Origin: SIG299 sp045531955
GTDB taxonomy: Bacteria; Bacillota; Clostridia; Lachnospirales; Lachnospiraceae
DNA: 64,000 nt
Assembly (NCBI GenBank): GCA_045531955.1
Contig: JAZSFC010000023.1
Coordinates: 1-64,000, forward strand
Reading direction: 5' to 3'
The notes beneath the pieces are model-generated. The model saw only the letters and a list, made by a program, of their open reading frames with translations, had not been told where the DNA came from and searched no databases. Of the stretch, positions 32,575 through 41,267 are shown in pieces (within the stretch, counting starts at the first letter, position 1; the number at the start of each line of letters is the position of its first letter). A program made the translations under genes and the position numbers.

Positions 32575-35199
32575 TTATTCTGTTCTTAATGCTTCTACCG
32601 GATCTTTCTTTGCTGCTACTCTGGATGGAATCAAACCGGCAATCAGGGTTAATGTCACACTGATTACTACTAAAATGGTTCCGCCCACAGCAGGAAGCGC
32701 TGCCACATCCGGAATTTCCGCAAAATGATAAATAATTGCATTAATCGGAATACAAAGTAAAACCGTAACACCTACACCAAGTAAACCGGATACCAGACCC
32801 ACAATCATGGTTTCTGCATTGAATACGCGGGAAATATCCTTCTTGGAAGCACCAATACTTCGAAGAATACCGATTTCCTTTGTTCTTTCCAATACAGAAA
32901 TATAAGTGATAATACCAATCATGATGGAGGAAACCACCAGGGAGATAGATACAAAGGCAATCAGTACGTAAGAAATCACATTAATGATGGTACTGATGGA
33001 AGACATCATAATACCAATATAGTCCGTATACGTAATCTTGTTTGCTTCCTGTCCGTCCGCTTTCACTTTATCGTTATATTCCTGAATTTTTTCTTCAATT
33101 AAATCCTTGGATGCAAAATCAATCGGATAAATACTGATAGAACTTGGCGTATCCAATTCCGCTGCACCAAACAATGCTAAATTACCCTCATAGGTTGCCT
33201 GAGACACTGCGGCTGCCGCATACTGTTCCTGCAGCATCTGAAGTTCTTCCGGTGTTAAGGTTGCCAAATAAGCCTGCTGCTCCGGTGTCAAAGTACTCAT
33301 ATCCATAGCATTGCTTTGTGCATCCTCTGCTGCTGCGGAATCAGAGAACGGCTTGCCGGTAAGCACATCCGTTTCCGGATCTGCCTGCTGTGCTTTTACT
33401 ATCTCCTGCTTTGCTGTTTCTTCAATAATATACTCGGTTAATTCTTTTGTATAACCTACGGTTCCCGTAATAGAAGTTGCCACTGCATCCGGCTTTGGAC
33501 GTACAATACCAACCACCTTAAGTTCCATGGCATCTTCCAGAACTTTTTCCAAATACGTATCGCTTTCGGAAAAATCTTCCCAACAGCCTAATTCTTCGTT
33601 ATATTCATAAAAATCTGTATTCAAAACTACTTTATAGGTTTGATTTAATAATTCATCATAAGTAAAGGTTCTGCCGTCATCCTTAATTTCCTTAGATTCC
33701 GTAAAGTTTTTCAGCAACGTCTGATCCTTTAATCCGAGAGTAAACAGAGCAGTGTCCATAATATAGTTCTTTTCGGAAACAACAAATACCAGTTCTTCCT
33801 TGGATTCCGGCCACTTACCCGCCACCACATCATACTGGGACGCTAACAATTCTTTGTTATCCAACAATTCACAGAACGCATCCATATCGGTACCGCCCAT
33901 AGCTCCCATGGCACTCATGGATGACATGGTATCATACATGGACATCATGCTGTCCATTCCCATAGTGGACATTACCGTACTTGGATTTACCTGAAGTGTC
34001 TTACCATTTAAATCGGTACCGTAAATACGCAGGTTTGCATCATAGCCAAACTGGATTGCCGTGGTCAGATCACCAAAACCGTTTGCTTCATCCAATAAAT
34101 ACTTACGGAATTCGCCCAGGTTATTCGCCTGCTTTTCCGCTACCATGGCATTATACATCTCTGTCATAATTACCATCGGACGAACCACGTCGTCATCATA
34201 CGTTTCCACCTCTTCTTCGAATTCACCGGACATGGAACCCATCATGGCACTCATATCCATAGTTTCATCCTGAAGGGTAATCGGATAATTGGACAAGGTA
34301 TCCTCCTGCACCTTATCAATGTATGCCTGGAAACCGCTGGATAAAGAAAGAATCAGTGCAATACCGATAATACCGATGCTTCCCGCAAAGGCTGTCATAA
34401 AAGTTCTTCCTTTTTTTGTCATTAAGTTATTTAAACTCAGACCCAGTGCGGTCTTGAAGGACATGGACTTCATCTTTCCTTTTTCTTTTGTTACCGCCGG
34501 AAGTATTTCCTCTTCTGCTGCCTTGTATGGCCTGGAATCATCAATCACCTTACCGTCCAAAAGCTTAATAATTCTGGAAGAATACTGTTCTGCCAGTTCC
34601 GGGTTATGGGTAACCATAACAATCAGACGGTCCTTGGAAATTTCCTTCAACAAATCCATAATCTGCACGCTGGTAGCAGAATCCAAAGCGCCGGTAGGCT
34701 CATCCGCCAGCAAAATATCCGGATCATTAATTAATGCACGTGCAATAGCTACACGCTGCATCTGACCACCGGACATCTGGTTTGGTTTCTTGTGAATCTG
34801 GTCAGCCAGACCAACCTTTGTCAATACCTCTATCGCACGCTTTCTTCTTTCACTTTTGGAAACACCGGACAAGGTAAGTGCCAATTCTACATTGGAAAGT
34901 ACGGTCTGGTGAGGAATTAAATTATAGCTTTGGAAAACAAAACCGATGGAATGATTTCGATACGTATCCCAATCCCTGTCTTTAAACTTTTTGGTTGATT
35001 TTCCATTAATAATTAAATCACCGCTGGTATACTGATCTAAACCACCGATAATGTTAAGCAATGTGGTTTTACCACAACCGGACTGACCCAGAATAGAAAC
35101 AAACTCACTGTTTCTGAATGTAATGCTGACACCCTTTAAAGCCTCTACTTCGGTATCGCCGGTCTTATATGTTTTTACAATGTCTTTTAACTGAAGCAT
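32575..35199 (-). CDS. Fused ABC transporter ATPase-permease (MacB/LolCDE-type) with Met-rich external segment
   Basis: An 874-residue fusion. Residues about 1-225 are the ATPase: Walker A GQSGCGKTTLLN, signature MSGGQMQRVAIARALI, Walker B ILLADEPTGALD. From about 255 a MacB-type permease follows: membrane helix, large extracytoplasmic domain (about 290-720) and three C-terminal helices with the FtsX-domain motif RTKEIGILRSIGASKKDI. The external domain has two Met-rich stretches, DMSAMMGSMSG (near 305) and TVMSTMGMDSMMSMYDTMS (near 405). GGAGG before ATG 35199 fixes the start; an upstream extension is unsupported. Such pumps export peptides, lipoproteins or antimicrobials. Confidence 0.92.
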   Translation of the reverse strand: MLQLKDIVKTYKTGDTEVEALKGVSITFRNSEFVSILGQSGCGKTTLLNIIGGLDQYTSGDLIINGKSTKKFKDRDWDTYRNHSIGFVFQSYNLIPHQTVLSNVELALTLSGVSKSERRKRAIEVLTKVGLADQIHKKPNQMSGGQMQRVAIARALINDPDILLADEPTGALDSATSVQIMDLLKEISKDRLIVMVTHNPELAEQYSSRIIKLLDGKVIDDSRPYKAAEEEILPAVTKEKGKMKSMSFKTALGLSLNNLMTKKGRTFMTAFAGSIGIIGIALILSLSSGFQAYIDKVQEDTLSNYPITLQDETMDMSAMMGSMSGEFEEEVETYDDDVVRPMVIMTEMYNAMVAEKQANNLGEFRKYLLDEANGFGDLTTAIQFGYDANLRIYGTDLNGKTLQVNPSTVMSTMGMDSMMSMYDTMSSMSAMGAMGGTDMDAFCELLDNKELLASQYDVVAGKWPESKEELVFVVSEKNYIMDTALFTLGLKDQTLLKNFTESKEIKDDGRTFTYDELLNQTYKVVLNTDFYEYNEELGCWEDFSESDTYLEKVLEDAMELKVVGIVRPKPDAVATSITGTVGYTKELTEYIIEETAKQEIVKAQQADPETDVLTGKPFSDSAAAEDAQSNAMDMSTLTPEQQAYLATLTPEELQMLQEQYAAAAVSQATYEGNLALFGAAELDTPSSISIYPIDFASKDLIEEKIQEYNDKVKADGQEANKITYTDYIGIMMSSISTIINVISYVLIAFVSISLVVSSIMIGIITYISVLERTKEIGILRSIGASKKDISRVFNAETMIVGLVSGLLGVGVTVLLCIPINAIIYHFAEIPDVAALPAVGGTILVVISVTLTLIAGLIPSRVAAKKDPVEALRTE

Positions 35200-35326
35200 T
35201 TGCTTCCTCCGTTTCTTATCTGAACATTTTACGCTTACGTTTTCTAAGTATATACCATTTTGAGGAAATTTCAACCTTAAACTTCGGAATAAATCATTAA
35301 AAATTTATGAACAATAAGGATAAGAA

Positions 35327-35351
35327 AAGGGCATCCTTATCGGATGCCCTT
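35327..35351 (-). terminator. Terminator of the MsmX/UgpC-type ATPase gene
   Basis: 10-bp stem AAGGGCATCC/GGATGCCCTT with a TTATC loop; a run TTTTCTTATCC follows on the minus strand. Confidence 0.8.
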
Positions 35352-35362
35352 AAAATTTCTTA

Positions 35363-36478
35363 TTAGTGAGTGATAATCTGCTCTGTTTCCTTGTCGAAGA
35401 TGTGAATCTTGGAAAGGTCAAGTGCAATCTGGATGGTATCACCAGGTCTTGCAGTTGTACGAGGATTTACTCTTGCTGTGATATCTACGGTATCAGCGAT
35501 GGTGAAGTATAAGAATACTTCTGCACCAAGTAATTCGTAAACTCTTACGGTAGCGTCAAATGCGCTGTCCTTAGAAGTTTCGATGAATACCTGCTCATCC
35601 TTAATATCTTCCGGACGGATACCAAGGATAACTTCCTTACCAACATAACCGCCTTCGATTAACTTCTTAGCACGTGCTTCAGGAAGCTTGATGGAACGCT
35701 CTGCAAAGTGAAGTGTTACGTCGCTGCCTGCCTGCTCTACCTGACAGTTGATGAAGTTCATCTGTGGGGAACCCATGAAACCTGCAACGAAGAGGTTATC
35801 TGGTCTGTCGTATAAGTTCTGAGGTGTATCTACCTGCTGGATAACACCATCCTTCATAACGATGATTCTGGTACCAAGTGTCATAGCCTCGGTCTGGTCA
35901 TGTGTTACGTAGATGATGGTTGTCTGTAACTTCTGATGTAACTTGGAGATTTCGATTCTCATCTGTACTCTGAGCTTAGCATCCAGGTTGGAGAGAGGTT
36001 CGTCCATTAAGAATACCTTAGGGTTACGAACGATAGCACGACCCATGGCAACACGCTGTCTCTGACCACCGGAAAGAGCCTTTGGCTTACGGTCTAAGAG
36101 GTGTTCGATATCAAGAATCTTAGCAGCTTCGTGAACGAGCTTGTCGATTTCATCCTTTGGAGTCTTTCTTAACTTAAGACCGAATGCCATGTTATCATAT
36201 ACGGACATATGAGGATACAGAGCGTAGTTCTGGAATACCATCGCGATATCTCTGTCCTTTGGTTCTACGTCGTTCATTAACTTATCGCCAATGTAAAGTT
36301 CACCTTCTGTGATTTCTTCAAGACCTGCGATCATACGAAGAGTGGTGGACTTACCACAACCGGATGGACCTACGAAGATGATGAATTCCTTGTCTGCGAT
36401 TTCAAGGTTGAAGTCCTTAACAGCTACAAATCCGTTTGGATATGTCTTGTTAATATGCTTTAAAGATAAACTAGCCAT
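35363..36478 (-). CDS. Multi-sugar ABC transporter ATPase (MsmX/UgpC type)
   Basis: A 371-residue ATPase of the CUT1 family: Walker A VGPSGCGKSTTLRMIAGL (about residues 34-51), signature LSGGQRQRVAMGRAIV, Walker B VFLMDEPLSNLDAKLR, and the C-terminal TOBE/OB regulatory domain (VILGIRPEDIKDEQVF). It stands alone without permease or binding protein, which is typical of shared ATPases that energise several oligosaccharide importers. AGGAGG before ATG 36478. Codon use is that of a highly expressed gene. A perfect cre match lies 19 bp upstream of the start. Confidence 0.95.
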   Translation of the reverse strand: MASLSLKHINKTYPNGFVAVKDFNLEIADKEFIIFVGPSGCGKSTTLRMIAGLEEITEGELYIGDKLMNDVEPKDRDIAMVFQNYALYPHMSVYDNMAFGLKLRKTPKDEIDKLVHEAAKILDIEHLLDRKPKALSGGQRQRVAMGRAIVRNPKVFLMDEPLSNLDAKLRVQMRIEISKLHQKLQTTIIYVTHDQTEAMTLGTRIIVMKDGVIQQVDTPQNLYDRPDNLFVAGFMGSPQMNFINCQVEQAGSDVTLHFAERSIKLPEARAKKLIEGGYVGKEVILGIRPEDIKDEQVFIETSKDSAFDATVRVYELLGAEVFLYFTIADTVDITARVNPRTTARPGDTIQIALDLSKIHIFDKETEQIITH

Positions 36479-36496
36479 TTGTAATTCCTCCTAATT

Positions 36497-36510
36497 TGTT
36501 ATCGTTTTCA
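36497..36510 (-). promoter_or_regulatory. cre site (CcpA) upstream of the sugar ABC ATPase
   Basis: On the minus strand 36510-36497 reads TGAAAACGATAACA, matching every position of TGWAANCGNTNWCA. It lies between the likely promoter region and the ribosome site, so CcpA would act as a roadblock or near-promoter repressor. Confidence 0.7.
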
Positions 36511-36698
36511 TTTACGTTTGTTTCATTTTTGACCGCAAAAAACTGCGGATAATTTTTTAGCATGTATACATCATACAACAATTCCGAAAAAAAAACCATA
36601 TCTTAAATAACCAAAAAGTGTTTTCATTATTTGTTCAATTTGTATAAGTGCTTTGTTTTTTGGTTGTTTTGCTTATTTTTTTGTCGATTTTTGATTCT

Positions 36699-37565
36699 TT
36701 ATTGTGTGATTTCAATAAATCCCTCGCCACGGACCTCATGAACGTCATTCACAATGACAAAAGCACTCGGGTCAATTTTGTGCACAATATCTATAAGCTC
36801 TACGATTTCTTTCTTTGTCACAACGCAAATCAGCATCTTTTTTTCTTCTTTGGAGTACATTCCCTGTACTTTGACACCGGTAGCACCTCTGTCCACATCT
36901 GTCAAAATAATTTCCGCAATTTCCTCCGCCTTATCCGAAATAATGTGGGCCATTTTGGCAAATTTTAAGCCTTCCAGCATACCATCGGAAATTTTTGCAC
37001 ACAGATATACCACACAAATGGCATACATGGCATTTTCCACGCCAAACACTACGGCGCCCAACACCACTATGGCACCATCGGTTACTGCCAGCAGCTGCGG
37101 AATTGTAAAATGCTTTATTTTATCATGAATCAGGGCGCTGAGAAGATCAGTGCCTCCCGTAGTTGCCATTCTTGCCAATACCATACCGATACCGGCGCCG
37201 GTCATGACACCGCCAAATAAGGTTGCAAGCACATAGTCATCAAATAACCGGTAAATCGGTAACAAATAAATCCACACCGACAGCATTACTGTGGCAAACA
37301 TGGTTTTTGCAATGTATTTTTTCCCTTTTTTCAGGAGTGCTATTGCAAATAAAGGTCCGTTAAACAAAAGGTTGCTGAGCCAGACCGGAATTCCTCCTTC
37401 CCAGATGAGTCCGGTTAAATACTTAACCACAATTGCCAGACCGGTGACGCCACCGCATACCAGTCCCATCGGGTCGAAAGCCAGATTGACACCTAAGGCC
37501 ATCAAAAAAGTACCTGCAAGAATATATATAATATCCTTCCAGATTCCCATATCCTGTTTTCTCAT
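36699..37565 (-). CDS. YitT family membrane protein (DUF161/DUF2179)
   Basis: A 288-residue protein. Five to six membrane helices occupy residues about 10-190, with the family motif GLVCGGVTGLAIVV and GTDLLSALI. The C-terminal soluble DUF2179 domain (about 205-288) contains KAEEIAEIILTDVDRGATGVKVQGMYSKEEKKMLICVVTK (core GATGV). The family is widespread in Bacillota and has no proven function. It is the last of three genes in a row, separated from the upstream gene by an 18-bp tandem repeat. Confidence 0.9.
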   Translation of the reverse strand: MRKQDMGIWKDIIYILAGTFLMALGVNLAFDPMGLVCGGVTGLAIVVKYLTGLIWEGGIPVWLSNLLFNGPLFAIALLKKGKKYIAKTMFATVMLSVWIYLLPIYRLFDDYVLATLFGGVMTGAGIGMVLARMATTGGTDLLSALIHDKIKHFTIPQLLAVTDGAIVVLGAVVFGVENAMYAICVVYLCAKISDGMLEGLKFAKMAHIISDKAEEIAEIILTDVDRGATGVKVQGMYSKEEKKMLICVVTKKEIVELIDIVHKIDPSAFVIVNDVHEVRGEGFIEITQ

Positions 37566-37570
37566 TGTAC

Positions 37571-37628
37571 TACTCTCTCTTTCTAAATTACTCTCTCTTT
37601 CTAAATTACTCTCTCTAATACTCTCTAA
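37571..37628. repeat. Short tandem repeat, 18-bp unit
   Basis: TACTCTCTCTTTCTAAAT occurs twice in full (37571-37588, 37589-37606), followed by two shortened copies (37607-37618, 37619-37628). It fills the gap between the secreted-protein gene and yitT and includes the purine-rich ribosome-site region of yitT, so copy-number change would alter that spacing. Confidence 0.8.
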
Positions 37629-38035
37629 TGCTTATCGCCGGATAAAAAGATAACACAAGTCGCGTCAGCTGTAAAGCCACTTTCATCCGCCGGGGCCAAA
37701 TAAGAATGATACTTTTGAACCTTGGTTCCCGCTGATGCAAGGCTTCCGGCAGTTGTATCAATAAAACTTCCTACAATAGTTGCATTGCCGGTATATAAAA
37801 TCACCTGGGTACCCTGGGCAAATGTCAGAGTTTCTCCTTTCTTTATAGTAATACATTCAAAACCGGCACTCATCTTTTCCATCTGTTGTTCCAGATAGCT
37901 TCTGGTAATCAACGGATCTCCCACGGAACCCGGCTCATTGGTGGCTGCTCCTACTGTCATGCCGGAGCAAAATAATAACGTTCCTACCATCACTGCTCCC
38001 GCAGTCATCCATACTCTTTTTTTCTTTTTATTCAT
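37625..38035 (-). CDS. Small secreted protein of unknown function (136 aa)
   Basis: A signal peptide (MKKKKRVWMTAGAVMVGTLLFCSGMTVGA region, cleavage after about residue 31) is followed by GDPLITRSYLEQQM and a beta-rich C-terminal half (ITIKKGETLTFAQGTQVILYTGNATIVG). The GDPLxTxSYL start and the G-x-x-L/V-x-x-G-x-E/Q-V/I-I-L pattern recur in many exported Clostridia proteins without known role. It follows the LCP-like gene by 14 nt, so the two are co-transcribed. Confidence 0.7.
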   Translation of the reverse strand: MNKKKKRVWMTAGAVMVGTLLFCSGMTVGAATNEPGSVGDPLITRSYLEQQMEKMSAGFECITIKKGETLTFAQGTQVILYTGNATIVGSFIDTTAGSLASAGTKVQKYHSYLAPADESGFTADATCVIFLSGDKH

Positions 38036-38049
38036 AGCCTCTCTTCTTT

Positions 38050-38799
38050 CTATTCTGCATTATTCGTGTTATTATACCGCATCATTTCCTCCAACCGTTC
38101 CTTGGAACGTTTGGAAGAAATCAGAAAACCGTCTTTTTCCCTGCTGCCCGGTGCTTCTTCCACAATTGTTTGTTGCACCGTTTGAAGACTTTCGTAGTAT
38201 GACCATCGTTCTTCTGTTGTCCGGCTGGAAAATGACCCTGCCAGCCATTCTGTATATCCTTCAAAAAAATCCGAAGCATCGGTCTCCTTTTCCTGAAGTT
38301 CCAGCCACTCCCGGAATGATGCGGCATCGGTCCGGACATATTCCGTAAATGAAATTCCGATTACTTCCGATAAAATCCGGTTACACCCCGTCAAACCATA
38401 CTCTTTTGAAAAACTTTCTGCCATGTTGGAAAGTTTAAAATGCTGCGGCAACTCCGGCGCATACGTCTGCAGACTCTTATACAGTTCTTCCGATAAATTA
38501 ACTTTCGTATCCACCGGAAGTTTCAAATAAAACACGGTTTGCTGTCCCACCGGAAATACTTCGATATATATTTCCGATATTTTTTTCGAATTTTCTTCCG
38601 CAATGTAGTATACTGTTACCGGACTCTGCTCCGGTTTGTCCGGCTTCGGAGCGATAGTCACTTCCGGTTTCTGTTGTGATGTCACCTCTACCGCAAAAAT
38701 CTCATTGATAAGCGGAACAAATGCCAGCATAGTCAGCACCACCGTTAATATGCAGCCAAATGCAGCCAATAAAATTTTTCCGGAAGATTTTTGTTTCAT
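38050..38799 (-). CDS. Membrane-anchored protein with LCP-like (LytR-CpsA-Psr) region
   Basis: A 249-residue protein with one N-terminal membrane segment (LLAAFGCILTVVLTMLAFVPL) and an outside domain. The stretch ISEIYIEVFPVGQQTVFYLKLPVDTKVNLS followed by LSNMAESFSKEYGLTGCNRILSEVIGISFTEYVRTD matches the order of the first half of LCP domains (the IPRDT-like strand, the helix, the core strand). The catalytic Arg and Asp residues of true LCP transferases are not conserved here and the domain is short, so I expect a non-enzymatic or degenerate relative. It is divergent from the ECF sigma gene. Confidence 0.55.
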   Translation of the reverse strand: MKQKSSGKILLAAFGCILTVVLTMLAFVPLINEIFAVEVTSQQKPEVTIAPKPDKPEQSPVTVYYIAEENSKKISEIYIEVFPVGQQTVFYLKLPVDTKVNLSEELYKSLQTYAPELPQHFKLSNMAESFSKEYGLTGCNRILSEVIGISFTEYVRTDAASFREWLELQEKETDASDFFEGYTEWLAGSFSSRTTEERWSYYESLQTVQQTIVEEAPGSREKDGFLISSKRSKERLEEMMRYNNTNNAE

Positions 38800-38858
38800 C
38801 TTATTATTCGCACCTTTCCAAAGTCATTGGAAATATTGTAAACTAAATTTCAAAAAAA

Positions 38859-38885
38859 TGCAACGTAAGTACAATTGTTCCCGTC
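38859..38885 (+). promoter_or_regulatory. Candidate ECF-type promoter of the second sigma/anti-sigma pair
   Basis: TGCAAC (38859-38864), 17-bp spacer, CGTC (38882-38885): the AAC and CGTC elements are the usual -35 and -10 of ECF sigma promoters, placed about 45 bp before the sigma start. Autoregulation would be expected. Confidence 0.45.
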
Positions 38886-38931
38886 ATAATTAACAGATAC
38901 GAAAAATCAGCAAAAGAAAGGAGGACTATTT

Positions 38932-39492
38932 ATGGACGACAAACAACTCATCACCCTGTTTTTTCAACGTTCGGAACAGGCAATTGCAGGCTTAAAAGAA
39001 AGATACGGCTCTCTCTGCCTCTCTGTTGCCCGTCGGATTCTGCCGGATGCGCGGGATGCAGAAGAATGCCTGGGGGATGTACTACTAAAGGTATGGAATT
39101 CCATTCCGCCGGAACATCCGGAATGTCTGACCGCCTATCTTTCTAAGGTAACCAGAAACACAGCATTGGACCGGTATTCTTACAATCATGCCGGCAAACG
39201 TTCCACTTCCCTGACAGACGCCTTCGATGAACTTGAATACAGTCTTGCCGCTTCCTTCGATGTAGAACAGCAAATACAGGAGCAGGATTTCCGCCGGTTT
39301 ATTAATGAATTTCTCCGCGGTTTAAAAAAGGAGAACCGGATATTCTTTGTCCGCAGGTACTGGTACGGCGAAAGCATTTCCGAAATTGCCACTACCTTCC
39401 GGATTAGCGAAGAAAAAGTCAAATCATCCCTGTTCCGCACAAGAAACCGTTTAAAATCCGCATTAGAAAAGGAGGGATTACATTATGAGTAA
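38932..39492 (+). CDS. RNA polymerase ECF-type sigma-70 factor (second)
   Basis: A 186-residue sigma factor with region 2 (ARDAEECLGDVLLKVWNSIPP, about residues 42-62; then LTAYLSKVTRNTALDRY) and region 4 (RYWYGESISEIATTFRISEEKVKSSLFRTRNRLKSAL, about 140-176). AAAGGAGG precedes ATG 38932. The stop overlaps the next gene by 8 nt. It belongs to the group of ECF factors in Clostridia whose partner is a large membrane protein with an extracytoplasmic domain. Confidence 0.94.
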   Translation: MDDKQLITLFFQRSEQAIAGLKERYGSLCLSVARRILPDARDAEECLGDVLLKVWNSIPPEHPECLTAYLSKVTRNTALDRYSYNHAGKRSTSLTDAFDELEYSLAASFDVEQQIQEQDFRRFINEFLRGLKKENRIFFVRRYWYGESISEIATTFRISEEKVKSSLFRTRNRLKSALEKEGLHYE

Positions 39493-40405
39493 AAAAAACT
39501 TCGATTTATGGATGAATTCTGTTGATGATTCTATTTTAGAAGAAGCAGCAACCGTACCCGGCACTGCCAAGAAAAAAAAATACCGTTCTTATGCTATTAT
39601 CGCTGCTGCGTGCCTCGTTTTTGCAATTACCGGTCTTTTACTCCGGCACGGGTTACTTTCCGGCACCCACCCGGATACTTCCCCGGGCATTACAGGCACC
39701 ACAGTTCCGAGCAGCAAACCTCAGGAAACAAAAACACCCGAAAAATCCATTCGTGAAGAGGTGTTTGTAAAGGACGGTACCGACTATACGCTTCTTTCCT
39801 GCGAAACCCCGGAAGCAACGGATATTTCCGGCACAACAACCACAACCGCAGAAGAACTCTCCTGGTATGCCGGAGGCTTGGAAATACTACTGTGTAGTAC
39901 TGAAAATAATATTTGGGCAAGCTGGTACGATACTACCACCGGTACCCAGTGGTGTCTCATGGGGGACACATCTTCCCTGGCACTTTTAACTACAGCCAAA
40001 GATTTAATAGAGGAATTAGGCTATAATGTAGCTGTCGCCCCGGAAACAGCCACCGATGTTACCTACAATGCGTTCCGGATTAACAACCTCTCCGTAGCGG
40101 AAACCACCTTCCTGCTGGATGACATCCGCTACAACTACCGTATGGCCGCCACCTATGAAATTGCCGAGGATTTTGACGACATCTCCGGCACCGGAGAATT
40201 TTATGACATTCAAACCTCCGGAGAAGTCGGCTGGTGCCCTGCCCGAATCTATTACAATGAAAACGGCTACGGAAAAATAATCTGGTTTGACATTGTGCCC
40301 GGTTTACTTTATAGTTTAAGTATGGAAACAAATGCTTCCGAAGATGTTCTGCTCTCCATGGCTCATACCTTGTTCCGCCCGGCTCAGGATGAAGCAAACT
40401 GGTAA
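39485..40405 (+). CDS. Membrane anti-sigma-like protein (306 aa)
   Basis: The N-terminus (FDLWMNSVDDSILEEAA, residues about 5-21) is the short sigma-binding motif seen in the partners of this ECF group; a basic stretch and one membrane segment follow (YAIIAAACLVFAITGLLL, about 36-53). The outer part has a Thr/Pro linker and a beta-rich domain (about 85-305) containing several YNxFRINN and WYDTTTGTQW type strands, possibly a ligand sensor. Its gene overlaps the sigma gene, so the pair is translationally coupled. Confidence 0.75.
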   Translation: MSKKNFDLWMNSVDDSILEEAATVPGTAKKKKYRSYAIIAAACLVFAITGLLLRHGLLSGTHPDTSPGITGTTVPSSKPQETKTPEKSIREEVFVKDGTDYTLLSCETPEATDISGTTTTTAEELSWYAGGLEILLCSTENNIWASWYDTTTGTQWCLMGDTSSLALLTTAKDLIEELGYNVAVAPETATDVTYNAFRINNLSVAETTFLLDDIRYNYRMAATYEIAEDFDDISGTGEFYDIQTSGEVGWCPARIYYNENGYGKIIWFDIVPGLLYSLSMETNASEDVLLSMAHTLFRPAQDEANW

Positions 40406-40464
40406 TCGGAAGTCTGTCTGCAGACTATAAAGAAAGGAGCGCAGCCTCCGCTGCCACAAAATTT

Positions 40465-41196
40465 ATGGAAAGAAAAGTTGCCCTTGTTACCGGAGCCTCC
40501 CGGGGAATCGGAAGAGCCATTGCCCTGACCTTTGCCCAGAACGGCTATGATGTCATTATCAACTGCTTAAAAAGCGCAGATGCCCTTGCCAGTCTGGAAC
40601 GCCAGATTTTATCCATGGGAGTCCGTTGTAAATCCTTTGTCGGAGATGTAGGCAGCCCTTCCTTTGTGGAGCTGATGTTCCGTTCCATCGAAAAGGAATT
40701 CGGCACACTGGATGTGCTCATCAACAATGCCGGAATTTCTTACGTCGGCCTGCTTACCGACATGACTCCCTCCGACTGGAAAATGGTAATGGATACCAAC
40801 CTTTCTTCCGTCTTTTACTGCTGCTCCAAAGCCATTCCGATGATGTTAAAAAAACAGAGCGGACGCATCATCAACATTTCCTCCATGTGGGGAACCTGCG
40901 GTGCCTCCTGTGAAGTTGCCTACTCCGCTTCCAAGGGTGGTATGGATGCTTTCACCAAAGCCCTTGCAAAAGAGCTTGCTCCAAGCGGTATCACCGTCAA
41001 TGCTATTGCCTGCGGTGTTATCGACACCGAAATGAACAGCTGCTTCTCTGAGGAAGAATTAGAAGCCCTCGCGGTAGAAATCCCAATCGGACGCTTCGGT
41101 GCTCCGGAAGAAGTTGCTGACTTTGCATTGCAGATTGCCAAAGGAAATGCTTATTTAACCGGACAAATTATACATTTGGATGGTGGATATTTATAG
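40465..41196 (+). CDS. Short-chain dehydrogenase/reductase, 3-oxoacyl-ACP reductase FabG-like
   Basis: A 243-residue classical SDR. NAD(P) motif TGASRGIGRAIA (about residues 9-20), NNAG (about 89-92), catalytic Ser in NISSMWG, and YSASKGG with the Tyr-x3-Lys pair (about 153-159), then DTEM and GRFGAPEEVADFALQIA near the end. Length and C-terminal sequence (YLTGQIIHLDGGYL) fit FabG. It lies 59 nt after the anti-sigma gene with an AAAGGAG site, so it may be part of that regulon, or a stand-alone reductase, since no other fatty-acid genes are near. Confidence 0.9.
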   Translation: MERKVALVTGASRGIGRAIALTFAQNGYDVIINCLKSADALASLERQILSMGVRCKSFVGDVGSPSFVELMFRSIEKEFGTLDVLINNAGISYVGLLTDMTPSDWKMVMDTNLSSVFYCCSKAIPMMLKKQSGRIINISSMWGTCGASCEVAYSASKGGMDAFTKALAKELAPSGITVNAIACGVIDTEMNSCFSEEELEALAVEIPIGRFGAPEEVADFALQIAKGNAYLTGQIIHLDGGYL

Positions 41197-41206
41197 AAAA
41201 CAACAA

Positions 41207-41262
41207 AACACATATCTCCTTCGAACCCGCTATCGCTAACGGTTCGCGCAGAGATATGTGTT
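41207..41262. terminator. Bidirectional terminator between SDR and MATE genes
   Basis: 12-bp outer stem AACACATATCTC/GAGATATGTGTT with an inner CGAACC/GGTTCG hairpin; T6 on the plus strand, TTTGTTGTTTT on the minus strand. Confidence 0.88.
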
Positions 41263-41267
41263 TTTTA

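Noticed and set aside
37571..37628. CRISPR-like repeats
   Set aside because: The units are directly adjacent without spacers and only 18 bp long; this is a plain tandem repeat.
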